The translations under genes and the position numbers were made by a program. This document shows, piece by piece, positions 35,283 to 43,203 of a DNA stretch of 64,000 nucleotides. The stretch is from Pelotomaculum_C sp050950345 (GTDB lineage: Bacteria; Bacillota; Desulfotomaculia; Desulfotomaculales; Pelotomaculaceae). The notes below the pieces were generated by a model. It made no database searches. It was not told the DNA's origin and worked only from the letters and a program-made list of their open reading frames with translations. The first letter of the stretch is position 1, and each line of letters starts with the position of its first letter. Location of the stretch: contig JBMNHK010000004.1 of NCBI GenBank assembly GCA_050950345.1, positions 224,584 through 288,583 on the forward strand. The letters are read 5' to 3'.

Positions 35283-38200
35283 TTACTTTATTTCGTTGCA
35301 CAAGGCGCGATAAAGCATAACTGCGCTCTCAGCCCTGGTGACTTGCCCCCGGGGCCGGAAGGTGCCATCCGGGTAACCATGGAGCAGCCCGCAGCCGGCA
35401 GCGATTGTTACACTGTCTTTAGCCCAGGTGAAAACCTCCTCCGCATCGTTGAAGGGCAAGGTTGCGCCCGGCCGGGCGGTTAATTCCAACCCGCGCACCA
35501 GAATTACGGCCAGTTCCTCCCTGGTAACGGGCCTGTGGGGACGAAAAGAGCCGTCTTCGTAACCCTTGACCAGACCAGCTCCGGCCGCAGCTGCAGTGTA
35601 ACCGGCATACCATGCTGTGTCAGGAACATCAATAAAGGTGGTGGCGGTTTCATCCGCCGGCAGGTTTAATGCTTTGACCAGTAATTTGGTCAATTCAGCC
35701 CTGGTAATCGGCAGATCCGGCATATAATGCTCATAGTCAGTGCCGTCAAGCACACCGGCTCCGGCCAGGGTTTCTATTGCCTCCAGGGCCCAACCACAGG
35801 CAGCCGGAGTTACATCTACAAAAGGCTTTTTCTCCAACTTAGCCAGTACAATATAATCCGAGAAATGATTAATCTGGGCCAGAATTAACCCGTTGTCTGC
35901 ATCCACTACCGCCGGCAGGGCGATCCAGGCTTCTTCAGCTTTATTATAATAGGCCAGGACCAAATTGTCTGTCTTGACAAGAGGTGGCAGGGCGATTTTC
36001 AGGGTACAGGCAACCGGTTTGTTGAAATAAGTGCCGTCGGGCCCAAAACTGAATACGGCGGTGACTGGCAGGTAGCCTGCAGGATAGCTGATCAAGTTGT
36101 CGGTGCTCGCCTTTGTAACGATGATTTCTTGATCCTGGCTCAAGGCGCCGCCCGGTATCACCAGAGTGATTTCATTTAATGTATCGCTGATGATCGCCCC
36201 TGTGCCGGTTGCCACCAGCTGTTTCAGGTGGACTGTATTAGCGGTCAGTTTTGCTTGCAGGCTCAAGTATGAGGATCTGGAAAGGAGTTTATCTCCCCCA
36301 ACCACATGCACAGCCGGGCCTGCTTCCTCCACGTTACCCAATTCGCTCTTGTCCTGGGGTAAGCCCAATAAATGGTTTAATTCTTTCAGTTTCGCCAGCA
36401 CTTCCTGGCTGGTAAGCTGTTCCAGGGACTGATATTCGTCAATGACTTCAGCGTTGTCAGCGCCGGGTAGGGCAATGTAACCACTTTGCAGTTCATTCCA
36501 GCCAGGGCCGGTTGAATTGATATCCTGGCTGTACCACCAGACGATACGATCACCTTCCCGCACCCGCTGCTCTTTGCCGGATGTTGTTGCCACCACTTCA
36601 TTGACCTTGAACATCCAACCGTTCATGCCGCTGTTGGTAAGGCCTTCGATGTCGCTGACGAAGCCTGTGCCCGCGTCAGCGGTGTAGCTTAAACCTGTAG
36701 CGTCCAGTGTTCCCAGCACAGTTTGACCCCATAGTCCATCCCTGCTGACCCTCACACTCCCGGGACCAAAGAGGATCCGGCCATCTGCTCCAACGACGGC
36801 GATTCTGACGTTGATCACGTCTTCATCCGGTGGAGTCCCGGATCCTCCTCCACCTCCTCCTCCGGAAGGATTGCCCTCGCCTGTTACCAGCAAGAGGGCG
36901 GACAATGCTTCAGCTGCACCCATGATGTTCCTGGAGGTGCCAAAGCTGCCGTCCTCGTTCATAGTATTGTTCAACAGGTAGTCAACTGGAGTTAAACCTG
37001 CCTCATTTTCCCACTCAACTGCAGCTGGATCCTGTTTTAACCGGTAGAGGGTGACCACCAGTTCGGAGTTGTCGATGGCCGGATCATCAAAGGGCGCTGC
37101 ATATATGCCCCCGTCCGGCTGCTGCAGGCTCTTTAAATAAAGAAGACCTTTGTCAATAGCCGCCTGTACCGCGGGGCTTGCCGCATCAGGAAAATAAGTA
37201 AGGGAACGGATGGCCTGGGTGGTAGATAAGACATCGGGATAATAGCTATCTCCGAAAGTCTCGCCCCAGGAGCCGTCGGCGCCCTGTTTTGCCAGGATGT
37301 AGCTGCAGGCGGCCCCGGTATCAATGGCGTTGAGCCTGCCGGCTTCGCCCAGGGCAAGATAGGCCCACATATCGCTGTAGACGCTGTTTTCAAAGGAGCC
37401 CTCACCGTCGCCGGCAGCTATTTGCCGCCCTGCCAGCAGGTTGACCAGGCGGTCAACCCGGCCGTTATCCTCAGACTTGTTGGCCGCCAGCAGGCACTGG
37501 GCTATGGTTTTGGTAGGTGATTTTTTCAGCCAGGCAGATCCTTCGCCGGCATAATCCTCATATCTCCAGCCCAGCGCTTTTAGGGCCAGCAGGGTTTCTG
37601 CCGTGGCATAGGTGCTGTCCCACTCAGCAGTAATAGCTGCTGTGTTCTGATCCTGGATAGCGTTGAGATAGGCCAGTCCGTCCCGGATAGCCCCGTAAAC
37701 GCCGCTGTCCGGGTTTGCCGCATCAGTGCAATAGGCCAGTGTGTTGAGCACTTGCGCCGTCAGATCCGGTTCCGCGGGGGTAAAACCTCCCCAGGAGGCC
37801 CCGGCAGGCTCACCCATGCTGTCATAATGGACATGCCGGTAAGTATTGAGATAGTCCAGGATTTCATTCTGATCCAGGTCGCCCAGCCAGCCTGCCTGGC
37901 CAAGGGCGTTCAGCACCAGCACATCGTCATAAATGCTGTCGCCAAATTGCCCCGGCCTGGCGCTGTCAGCCCGAGCAATAATGCCCTCCGCCAGAGCAGC
38001 GATGTCCGGTGAGGCAGGGTCAACGGCCAGCAGCACGATAAGCTCCTTGGCCAATTCCACCGGGGTGCGCAGTTCCGGGTTGGCCGCGGCCTCCCCGGCC
38101 AGATCTAACACCTTTTCTTGTAATGATTGCCCGTCATATACCCAATCGCCTGCCGCGAGATCCTCACCGGCAGAGGCCAGTGCCGCCACGCAGCGGTAAT

Positions 38201-38747
38201 CGAAGCTCCAGCCGTTGGGCTCATAGGTCAGGGAACCGCTCCGGTAGCCCTCTTGAAAATAAGAGACAGCATGGCTGATCGCCTTATTTACCCTATCGTT
38301 CACTTCCGTGCCGGTGGTATCGCCCGCCACTGCCGCCAGGGCCTGCAGCGACACCTTGGTGCAATACTCGTTGGCATAAGGGCCGAAGGTGCCGTCACTG
38401 TTTTGAGTAGCGATTATGTAAGTGATCAGAGTGTTGCCATCGCCAAGCAGGCCGGCCAGGCTGTCCATTTTGGCTCTCAGCGGCTGATGGTCTCCTTCTC
38501 TTTTCCATGCATCCCCGGAGAGATCCTCGCCGGCCAGCTCCAGGATATAGGCGGCAAAGCCGTCAACCGTCTGGCCGCTCAGGTACTGTTCCTTAATAAA
38601 GTCAATGGCCCTGCCGGCCTGTGCGGCGGCAGTGAGTGTCGCGCCATAAGAGGGCTGCAGCAGAGGCAGCGGGGTGAGCACACTTACCAGGGTAAATAGC
38701 GCCAACAGTACCAGGAAGGCTTTAAAGCGCTGAAATTTTTTAAACAA
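35283..38747 (-). CDS. Large SLH-anchored transcobalamin-like surface protein
   Basis: An 1154-residue exported protein. A signal peptide (about 1-37) is followed by squalene-cyclase-type alpha/alpha repeats (about 40-625), a Gly-rich linker, a DUF4430 domain (about 640-735; ILFGPGSVRV, NGWMFKVNE, DRIVWWYSQD), a ZU5-like beta domain (about 850-955; ITLVIPGGALSQDQEI) and three SLH domains (about 980-1154) that bind wall polymers. Alpha/alpha barrel plus DUF4430 is the domain pair that encloses cobalamin in animal intrinsic factor, and this gene sits directly behind a cobalamin riboswitch. Start chosen at TTG 38747, seven bases after aaaggagg; a longer frame would include the riboswitch terminator. 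Confidence 0.85.
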   Translation of the reverse strand: MFKKFQRFKAFLVLLALFTLVSVLTPLPLLQPSYGATLTAAAQAGRAIDFIKEQYLSGQTVDGFAAYILELAGEDLSGDAWKREGDHQPLRAKMDSLAGLLGDGNTLITYIIATQNSDGTFGPYANEYCTKVSLQALAAVAGDTTGTEVNDRVNKAISHAVSYFQEGYRSGSLTYEPNGWSFDYRCVAALASAGEDLAAGDWVYDGQSLQEKVLDLAGEAAANPELRTPVELAKELIVLLAVDPASPDIAALAEGIIARADSARPGQFGDSIYDDVLVLNALGQAGWLGDLDQNEILDYLNTYRHVHYDSMGEPAGASWGGFTPAEPDLTAQVLNTLAYCTDAANPDSGVYGAIRDGLAYLNAIQDQNTAAITAEWDSTYATAETLLALKALGWRYEDYAGEGSAWLKKSPTKTIAQCLLAANKSEDNGRVDRLVNLLAGRQIAAGDGEGSFENSVYSDMWAYLALGEAGRLNAIDTGAACSYILAKQGADGSWGETFGDSYYPDVLSTTQAIRSLTYFPDAASPAVQAAIDKGLLYLKSLQQPDGGIYAAPFDDPAIDNSELVVTLYRLKQDPAAVEWENEAGLTPVDYLLNNTMNEDGSFGTSRNIMGAAEALSALLLVTGEGNPSGGGGGGGSGTPPDEDVINVRIAVVGADGRILFGPGSVRVSRDGLWGQTVLGTLDATGLSYTADAGTGFVSDIEGLTNSGMNGWMFKVNEVVATTSGKEQRVREGDRIVWWYSQDINSTGPGWNELQSGYIALPGADNAEVIDEYQSLEQLTSQEVLAKLKELNHLLGLPQDKSELGNVEEAGPAVHVVGGDKLLSRSSYLSLQAKLTANTVHLKQLVATGTGAIISDTLNEITLVIPGGALSQDQEIIVTKASTDNLISYPAGYLPVTAVFSFGPDGTYFNKPVACTLKIALPPLVKTDNLVLAYYNKAEEAWIALPAVVDADNGLILAQINHFSDYIVLAKLEKKPFVDVTPAACGWALEAIETLAGAGVLDGTDYEHYMPDLPITRAELTKLLVKALNLPADETATTFIDVPDTAWYAGYTAAAAGAGLVKGYEDGSFRPHRPVTREELAVILVRGLELTARPGATLPFNDAEEVFTWAKDSVTIAAGCGLLHGYPDGTFRPRGQVTRAESAVMLYRALCNEIK

Positions 38748-38785
38748 CACAAAACCTCCTTTGATTTGATACATTGCCGTAGAAG

Positions 38786-38818
38786 CAAAAACCCCGGCCT
38801 TTTTACAAAGACCAGGGT
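38786..38818 (-). terminator. Riboswitch-controlled terminator
   Basis: On the minus strand accctggtcttt pairs with aaaggccggggt (12 pairs including two G-T), loop gtaa, followed by five T. It lies between the cobalamin riboswitch and the first gene, so it is the likely expression platform. Confidence 0.78.
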
Positions 38819-38900
38819 AGTTAAACAAATAAGCACAAATACATATTTGCCCCTAACACCACTGACCTTTCCTTGGAAGGCCACATGATCGCCAACACTA

Positions 38901-39062
38901 TCCAGGCAGGTATCCTGACTTGCGGCTCATTGTGCACTTCCCGCCTTCCCAGGCATAAAGCCCAGTGGCATATTGGGAGACACTCCCCACTTACAGTGGC
39001 CGGACCGTCCGGGATTTGCACCCGGTTCCCATTTTTATCCCCCAGCCCGGGGGATGCCTGAA
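38901..39062 (-). promoter_or_regulatory. Cobalamin riboswitch
   Basis: On the minus strand the conserved elements appear in order: gggaaccgggtgcaaatccc, ggacggtccg, gccactgtaagtggggagtg, gccactgggc, gggaaggcggg, then gccgcaagtcaggatacctg. The closing helix aggca/tgcct fits. Cobalamin binding would favour the downstream terminator and switch off the transcobalamin-like/ECF operon. Confidence 0.92.
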
Positions 39063-39403
39063 CAGCTATTCATTTTTTTTATATTAACACCGCTGCTAAA
39101 ATATGTCTACCATAATTGTTCTATAAGTAATAATCAGGGAGGTTGTACAAGCATATGTATGTTATAATTATTACAAATAATTTATCAATAGGTCTCTTTT
39201 GGTAGTTTGCCCTGTGAAAGGGGGATGGTTTTTTACCCCGTGGTTTTTAAAGGCATAAAGGAGCCGGGTTCTTTGCTGAGCATGCTGCTGGTTAGTTAAT
39301 TGACGGGGGTTACTGGGCGGCCAGTAATACTGAGGCCAAGTGCTGCATGCCGGTGTGACAATCGTGAAATCTTTTTGTTTTGCTAAAAAAGGAGTTGGTA
39401 AGT
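39063..39403. other. Divergent regulatory region
   Basis: 340 bases between the riboswitch and the stalk-domain gene. It must hold the promoters of both units; AT-rich candidates (ttgtac and tataat-like boxes, 39140-39170) are present on both strands, but I cannot assign one with confidence. No gene seen. Confidence 0.4.
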
Positions 39404-40663
39404 TTGAAAAAGAGCATGTTTTTGGTGGTATTGGCCGCGTTGTTGCTGGCACTAACAACTGCGCCCGCCTTTGCCGCTGCTCAGGCCCATTTGTTGGTCA
39501 ATGGTGACAGAGTACCCGCGCCTGTTTTTGTCATCGAGGATGGAGTGACCATGGTAGCCGCTGAAACTTATACCGGCTTGGCCGGCGCTGATTTTAGTGA
39601 AGCCGGTGATACCTACACCATTACTGAAAATGATGCTACCCTTTCTTTAACCAATGGTAAATATGAAGCCATGTTGGACGGCCAAGCGGTAGCATTGCCC
39701 CGGGCTCCATACAGGGCTAATGGTACCGTTTATATCCCGCTGCGCGCGGTGGCCAGTGCTTTTGGTTTTGAAGTTGACTGGAATGCAGAGACTCTGGCAG
39801 TGATCCTGAACAGAAATGAGACCAGGGACGGTATGAACCCATCTGATCTGTTGGTTAAGGCAACTGCCGCTTCCCAGGCTTATAACACTTATTCCATGTC
39901 CGGTGGCTTCGACTTGCTCATGAAGCTCATGGCAGATGACAAGATTGTGGAGTCACCCGTCCAAATGAGTATGACTCTTGAAGGGCAAATCCAGGAGAAT
40001 CCCATGAAGCTTTATGTGGTCGAGACGGTTTTGGCTAATGAGGCTGCGCAAGTTCCTGAGATGACCATAGAAATGTATATGGATGAAGAGAAGATGTACA
40101 TGAAAATGCCGGGGCAAGAATGGACGGCTTTGGAGCAGCCTTTCTCGGCAGAATTCTTGCAGGAACAGATGTCCATTCAGTCCGATCCCCTTAAAGCCGT
40201 AGAACAGATGAAAGAGATGGGCGTTATCCTCAATTTCGGCAACGATAAGGTTGTTGACGGCAAAAACTATTATGTGGTTAATGCATGCTTGGACTTAGAG
40301 AAATTTATGGGGAATTTTCATGGTATGATCCAGCAGGTCATGCAGCCGGTACCGGTTGATCCGGCAGCAGATGCAACAGCTGAGGAGGTACAGGAAGAGC
40401 TGCAAAAGCTGTTGGCTAACTCCAAGATGGATTACTCATATACCGTTTTCATCGACAAGGAAACCCTGATTAGCGATGTTGTTGAGATGGATATAATGAT
40501 GGAACTGGCCATGGAAAATCCGGAAGTAGTTGAGGATGAAACCGGGGAACCGGGTCCTCAGACGATAAATATGCTCTTCGATATGAAAGGTAAGTTTAAT
40601 ATCAGCGGTTTAGGTGAGCCCTTTGTAGAGCCTGAGATAAATGCCGCTACTGTAACTCCATAG
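39404..40663 (+). CDS. Exported stalk-domain/DUF6612-like lipid-binding-type protein
   Basis: A 419-residue secreted protein: signal peptide (about 1-25, ending TTAPAFAAAQA), a copper-amine-oxidase-N-like stalk domain (about 30-135, YIPLRAVASAFGFEVDWN), and a C-terminal domain (about 145-410) resembling DUF6612/LppX-like proteins, with alternating strands rich in Met and Glu (EMYMDEEKMYMKMPGQEW). Its function is unknown. TTG 39404 has aaaaaaggag nine bases upstream. Divergent from the corrinoid operon but not under the riboswitch. A terminator follows. Confidence 0.7.
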   Translation: MKKSMFLVVLAALLLALTTAPAFAAAQAHLLVNGDRVPAPVFVIEDGVTMVAAETYTGLAGADFSEAGDTYTITENDATLSLTNGKYEAMLDGQAVALPRAPYRANGTVYIPLRAVASAFGFEVDWNAETLAVILNRNETRDGMNPSDLLVKATAASQAYNTYSMSGGFDLLMKLMADDKIVESPVQMSMTLEGQIQENPMKLYVVETVLANEAAQVPEMTIEMYMDEEKMYMKMPGQEWTALEQPFSAEFLQEQMSIQSDPLKAVEQMKEMGVILNFGNDKVVDGKNYYVVNACLDLEKFMGNFHGMIQQVMQPVPVDPAADATAEEVQEELQKLLANSKMDYSYTVFIDKETLISDVVEMDIMMELAMENPEVVEDETGEPGPQTINMLFDMKGKFNISGLGEPFVEPEINAATVTP

Positions 40664-40698
40664 AGCGTTGCAACAAATATGCAAAGTTGGCTATAGGC

Positions 40699-40732
40699 AA
40701 AAAGGCGTTCTTAAAGGACGCCTTTTCCTTTT
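40699..40732 (+). terminator. Rho-independent terminator
   Basis: aaaggcgttc and ggacgccttt form a ten-base stem, loop ttaaa, followed by tccttttag. Confidence 0.75.
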
Positions 40733-40835
40733 AGTAGGCAACTCGTACACAGAGCTTGTCAGGATAATAATCATGAGTGCTCAGCTGCTTTAAGTCTTAT
40801 TAAGAAGTGCCGGTGTATTATACTATACCACCGGC

Positions 40836-41099
40836 TTATTTGTTACCGGGAAGACTCATCCGGTCCCCTTGTTCTGGTTTAAAACTGATTGCACCTACCG
40901 GGCAGACGCGCACACAGCGCCCGCAATCGTTGCATTTGTCTGTAATCACATACTGTTTCTCTTCCTCAACGATTGCGCCTAACGGACAAACAGAACCACT
41001 GCAGTATATCCTGCATTTATCCCCGTCACAATTAGGGTTAATAGGGCAACCTTTGGCACAAAGATTGCATTTTATACAGCTGCTGCTTATTACGTGCAT
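40836..41099 (-). CDS. Ferredoxin-type 4Fe-4S protein
   Basis: An 87-residue iron-sulfur protein. Cys motifs: CIKCNLCAKGCP (residues 8-19), an additional CDGDKCRIYCSGSVCPLGAI stretch, and CNDCGRCVRVCPVGAI (about 56-71). Two [4Fe-4S] clusters are plausible, with unusual extra cysteines in the middle that depart from the standard 2x4Fe ferredoxin spacing. It likely carries electrons in anaerobic metabolism; the partner is unknown. ATG follows aggaggt. Monocistronic. Confidence 0.88.
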   Translation of the reverse strand: MHVISSSCIKCNLCAKGCPINPNCDGDKCRIYCSGSVCPLGAIVEEEKQYVITDKCNDCGRCVRVCPVGAISFKPEQGDRMSLPGNK

Positions 41100-41832
41100 T
41101 AATAAAACCTCCTGCTGTGATGAATAATTAAAAGATGTTAAGTTTATTCATTACTCCGCCCACAATATCCTTTTATGATCATCATAAATTTTATTTATTA
41201 AATATGTTTATCGAATTCAATTTTTTTTGCAAACGGAAAATATTGCTTCAGAAAGTATGAATAAGTACAGCCAGCTATGCGGGTATATCCCTGAATCGGC
41301 TGGCTATACTTTTTTTATGTGTCTCTCACAAAAGCAAAATTATTTGACGGTAATATTATTGCAATATTGGATAAGATATAAACAATGATTATATATTTAA
41401 TAGATTTATCGCATATAATGCTTCGATTAATATGATTTATAAATCAATGATATAACCAATCTTTATTATGCGAAAATACTATATTAGATTTTTAAATTTG
41501 TCTTATAAGTAACGCTTATTTATAATTATTATAGTCCATAGTAATGGAAAGCAATGGCTTTCATCGCCTAGAGCATGTACTTGTAAGTCTTGTGCGATAG
41601 GGTGGGTCAGGGCCGCATTGCAGTGGCCTGTATATAGACAGTATTACAGGGATTCAGAGGTCGTTGAGGTTATTATTGATATTAATTATATAGAGGAGGG
41701 GTGTTGTCGAATAAAGGTGTTCCTCGGCCTCGGATCTTCTGACCCTGGGCAGTTGTTTTCTGTGTGCGGTAATTAAGCAGGTGAACAACTAGTAATTCGA
41801 AGTCCCAGATATGCTAAGGAGGTGGCTTGATA
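41100..41832. other. Long AT-rich non-coding region upstream of the molybdenum hydroxylase
   Basis: About 730 bases without a gene. A hairpin agccagc/gctggct with a seven-T run (41272-41319) looks like a terminator. From about 41500 the base composition changes to GC-richer sequence with possible helices (for example agttgtt/aacaact, 41752-41792). I could not match it to a known riboswitch, including the Moco RNA motif. Confidence 0.45.
41272..41319 (+). terminator. Orphan terminator-like hairpin
   Basis: agccagc...gctggct with atacttttttt; no gene precedes it on this strand, so it may end a small RNA. Confidence 0.5.
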
Positions 41833-42714
41833 GTGATAGCAAACGATTTTGAGTATTATGTTCCTGAAACGCCGGGCGAAGCTTATGAATTGATGGAACG
41901 CCTGGGCGGTAAGGCCAGAATCCTTGCCGGCGGTACAGACCTGATTGTATTGATGAAGGATAAGCTAGTAAAGCCGGAAAACTTGGTTGACATCAAAAAC
42001 ATTAAAGAATTCCATGGCATTCATAACGAGCCCGGCAATGGAATGAGCATCGGTGCGACTACCAAGATTTCAGAGATTGAGTTTTCCAAGGAAGTACAAG
42101 AGAAATATCCAGCCCTTGCCTATGCTGCGAGCAGGCTTGGGTCAACCCAGGTCAGGGCAATGGGTACTGTTGGCGGCAACAGCTGCAACGCTTCTCCAGC
42201 CGGAGAAACCCCGCCGCCCCTAATAGCCTATGGTGCTAAAGTGGTTCTCGGTAGTGTTAAGGGTGAAAGGGAAATGCCTCTGGAAGACTTCATCCAGGGT
42301 GTCAGAAGGATCGACCTGAATGAAAACGAGATCTTGACCAAGTTTGTCCTGCCGGAACCAGCTCCCCATTCGGCTTGCCGTTTTGCTGATATGGGCGCCA
42401 GGGATGCAGCTGAGATTGACTGTGTCAATATGGCGGTCAATATTGAACTGGAAAACGATAAGCAGACCATCAAGAATGTAAAAGCAGTCTTGGGTTCTGT
42501 TTTTGTTAAACCACTGGTGTCTGAAAAGATTCCCGCCCTTTTAAACGGGCAAAAACTGAGCGATGAATTAATTGAAAAAGCTGCCGAAGCAGCTCAGAGC
42601 GAAGCTGTGCCTATTTCTGACGTCCGAGCTTCCGCATGGTACCGCAATGAAATAGTTGGTGTGCTTACCCGTAGATTACTTAAAGAGGCGTATGCCGCCG
42701 CCCAGGAGGTGTAA
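41833..42714 (+). CDS. Molybdenum hydroxylase FAD-binding subunit
   Basis: The medium (FAD) subunit of a xanthine dehydrogenase-family enzyme, 293 residues. The N-terminal FAD loop AGGTDLIVLMK (about residue 32), a second FAD contact GGNSCNASPAGETPPPL (about 110) and the C-terminal CO-dehydrogenase flavoprotein domain are visible. It shuttles electrons from the 2Fe-2S subunit to an acceptor. GTG 41833 is preferred, nine bases after aaggagg. It is first of three subunit genes, with a three-base gap to the next. Confidence 0.9.
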   Translation: MIANDFEYYVPETPGEAYELMERLGGKARILAGGTDLIVLMKDKLVKPENLVDIKNIKEFHGIHNEPGNGMSIGATTKISEIEFSKEVQEKYPALAYAASRLGSTQVRAMGTVGGNSCNASPAGETPPPLIAYGAKVVLGSVKGEREMPLEDFIQGVRRIDLNENEILTKFVLPEPAPHSACRFADMGARDAAEIDCVNMAVNIELENDKQTIKNVKAVLGSVFVKPLVSEKIPALLNGQKLSDELIEKAAEAAQSEAVPISDVRASAWYRNEIVGVLTRRLLKEAYAAAQEV

Positions 42715-42717
42715 ATA

Positions 42718-43203
42718 TTGAAAAAACCTATTCATTTAATTATCAACGGGCGGGAATATGATATATTTGTCAACACCAGAGACTTGCTTGTTGACGTGCT
42801 CAGAAAGCAGCTAGGTCTTACCGGGACCAAGAGAGGTTGCGGGAAAGGCGACTGTGGCGCTTGCACCGTGCTGGTGGATGGTGAACCCACTTTATCCTGT
42901 CTCACCCTGGCCGTAACCTGCAATGGCAAAGAAATCTCCACGGTGGAAGGACTGGCTTTACCGGGTGGTGAACTGCACCCGATCCAGGAGGCCTTTGTCA
43001 ACCATGGTGCGATCCAGTGCGGTTATTGCACACCTGGTATGCTGATGTCAGCTAAGGCACTGCTGGACAAGAACCCCAGGCCAACCCTGTATGACATCAA
43101 GCATACTATCGAAGGAAACCTTTGTCGTTGTACAGGATATAAGAGGATAGTTGAGGCAATAGAAATGGCTGCCGAAACTATGTCTGCACAGGAGGTGAAG
43201 TAA
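42718..43203 (+). CDS. Molybdenum hydroxylase [2Fe-2S] subunit
   Basis: The small iron-sulfur subunit, 161 residues, with both expected clusters: plant-ferredoxin type (GCGKGDCGACTVLVDG, then SCLTLA) and the helical-domain cluster (CGYCTPGMLM, CRCTGYKRI). Starts at TTG after aggaggtg and abuts the large subunit (stop at 43203, ATG at 43204). Confidence 0.94.
   Translation: MKKPIHLIINGREYDIFVNTRDLLVDVLRKQLGLTGTKRGCGKGDCGACTVLVDGEPTLSCLTLAVTCNGKEISTVEGLALPGGELHPIQEAFVNHGAIQCGYCTPGMLMSAKALLDKNPRPTLYDIKHTIEGNLCRCTGYKRIVEAIEMAAETMSAQEVK

Noticed and set aside
41500..41826. Molybdenum cofactor riboswitch upstream of the hydroxylase
   Set aside because: The gene context fits, but I could not place the conserved helices or loops by eye.
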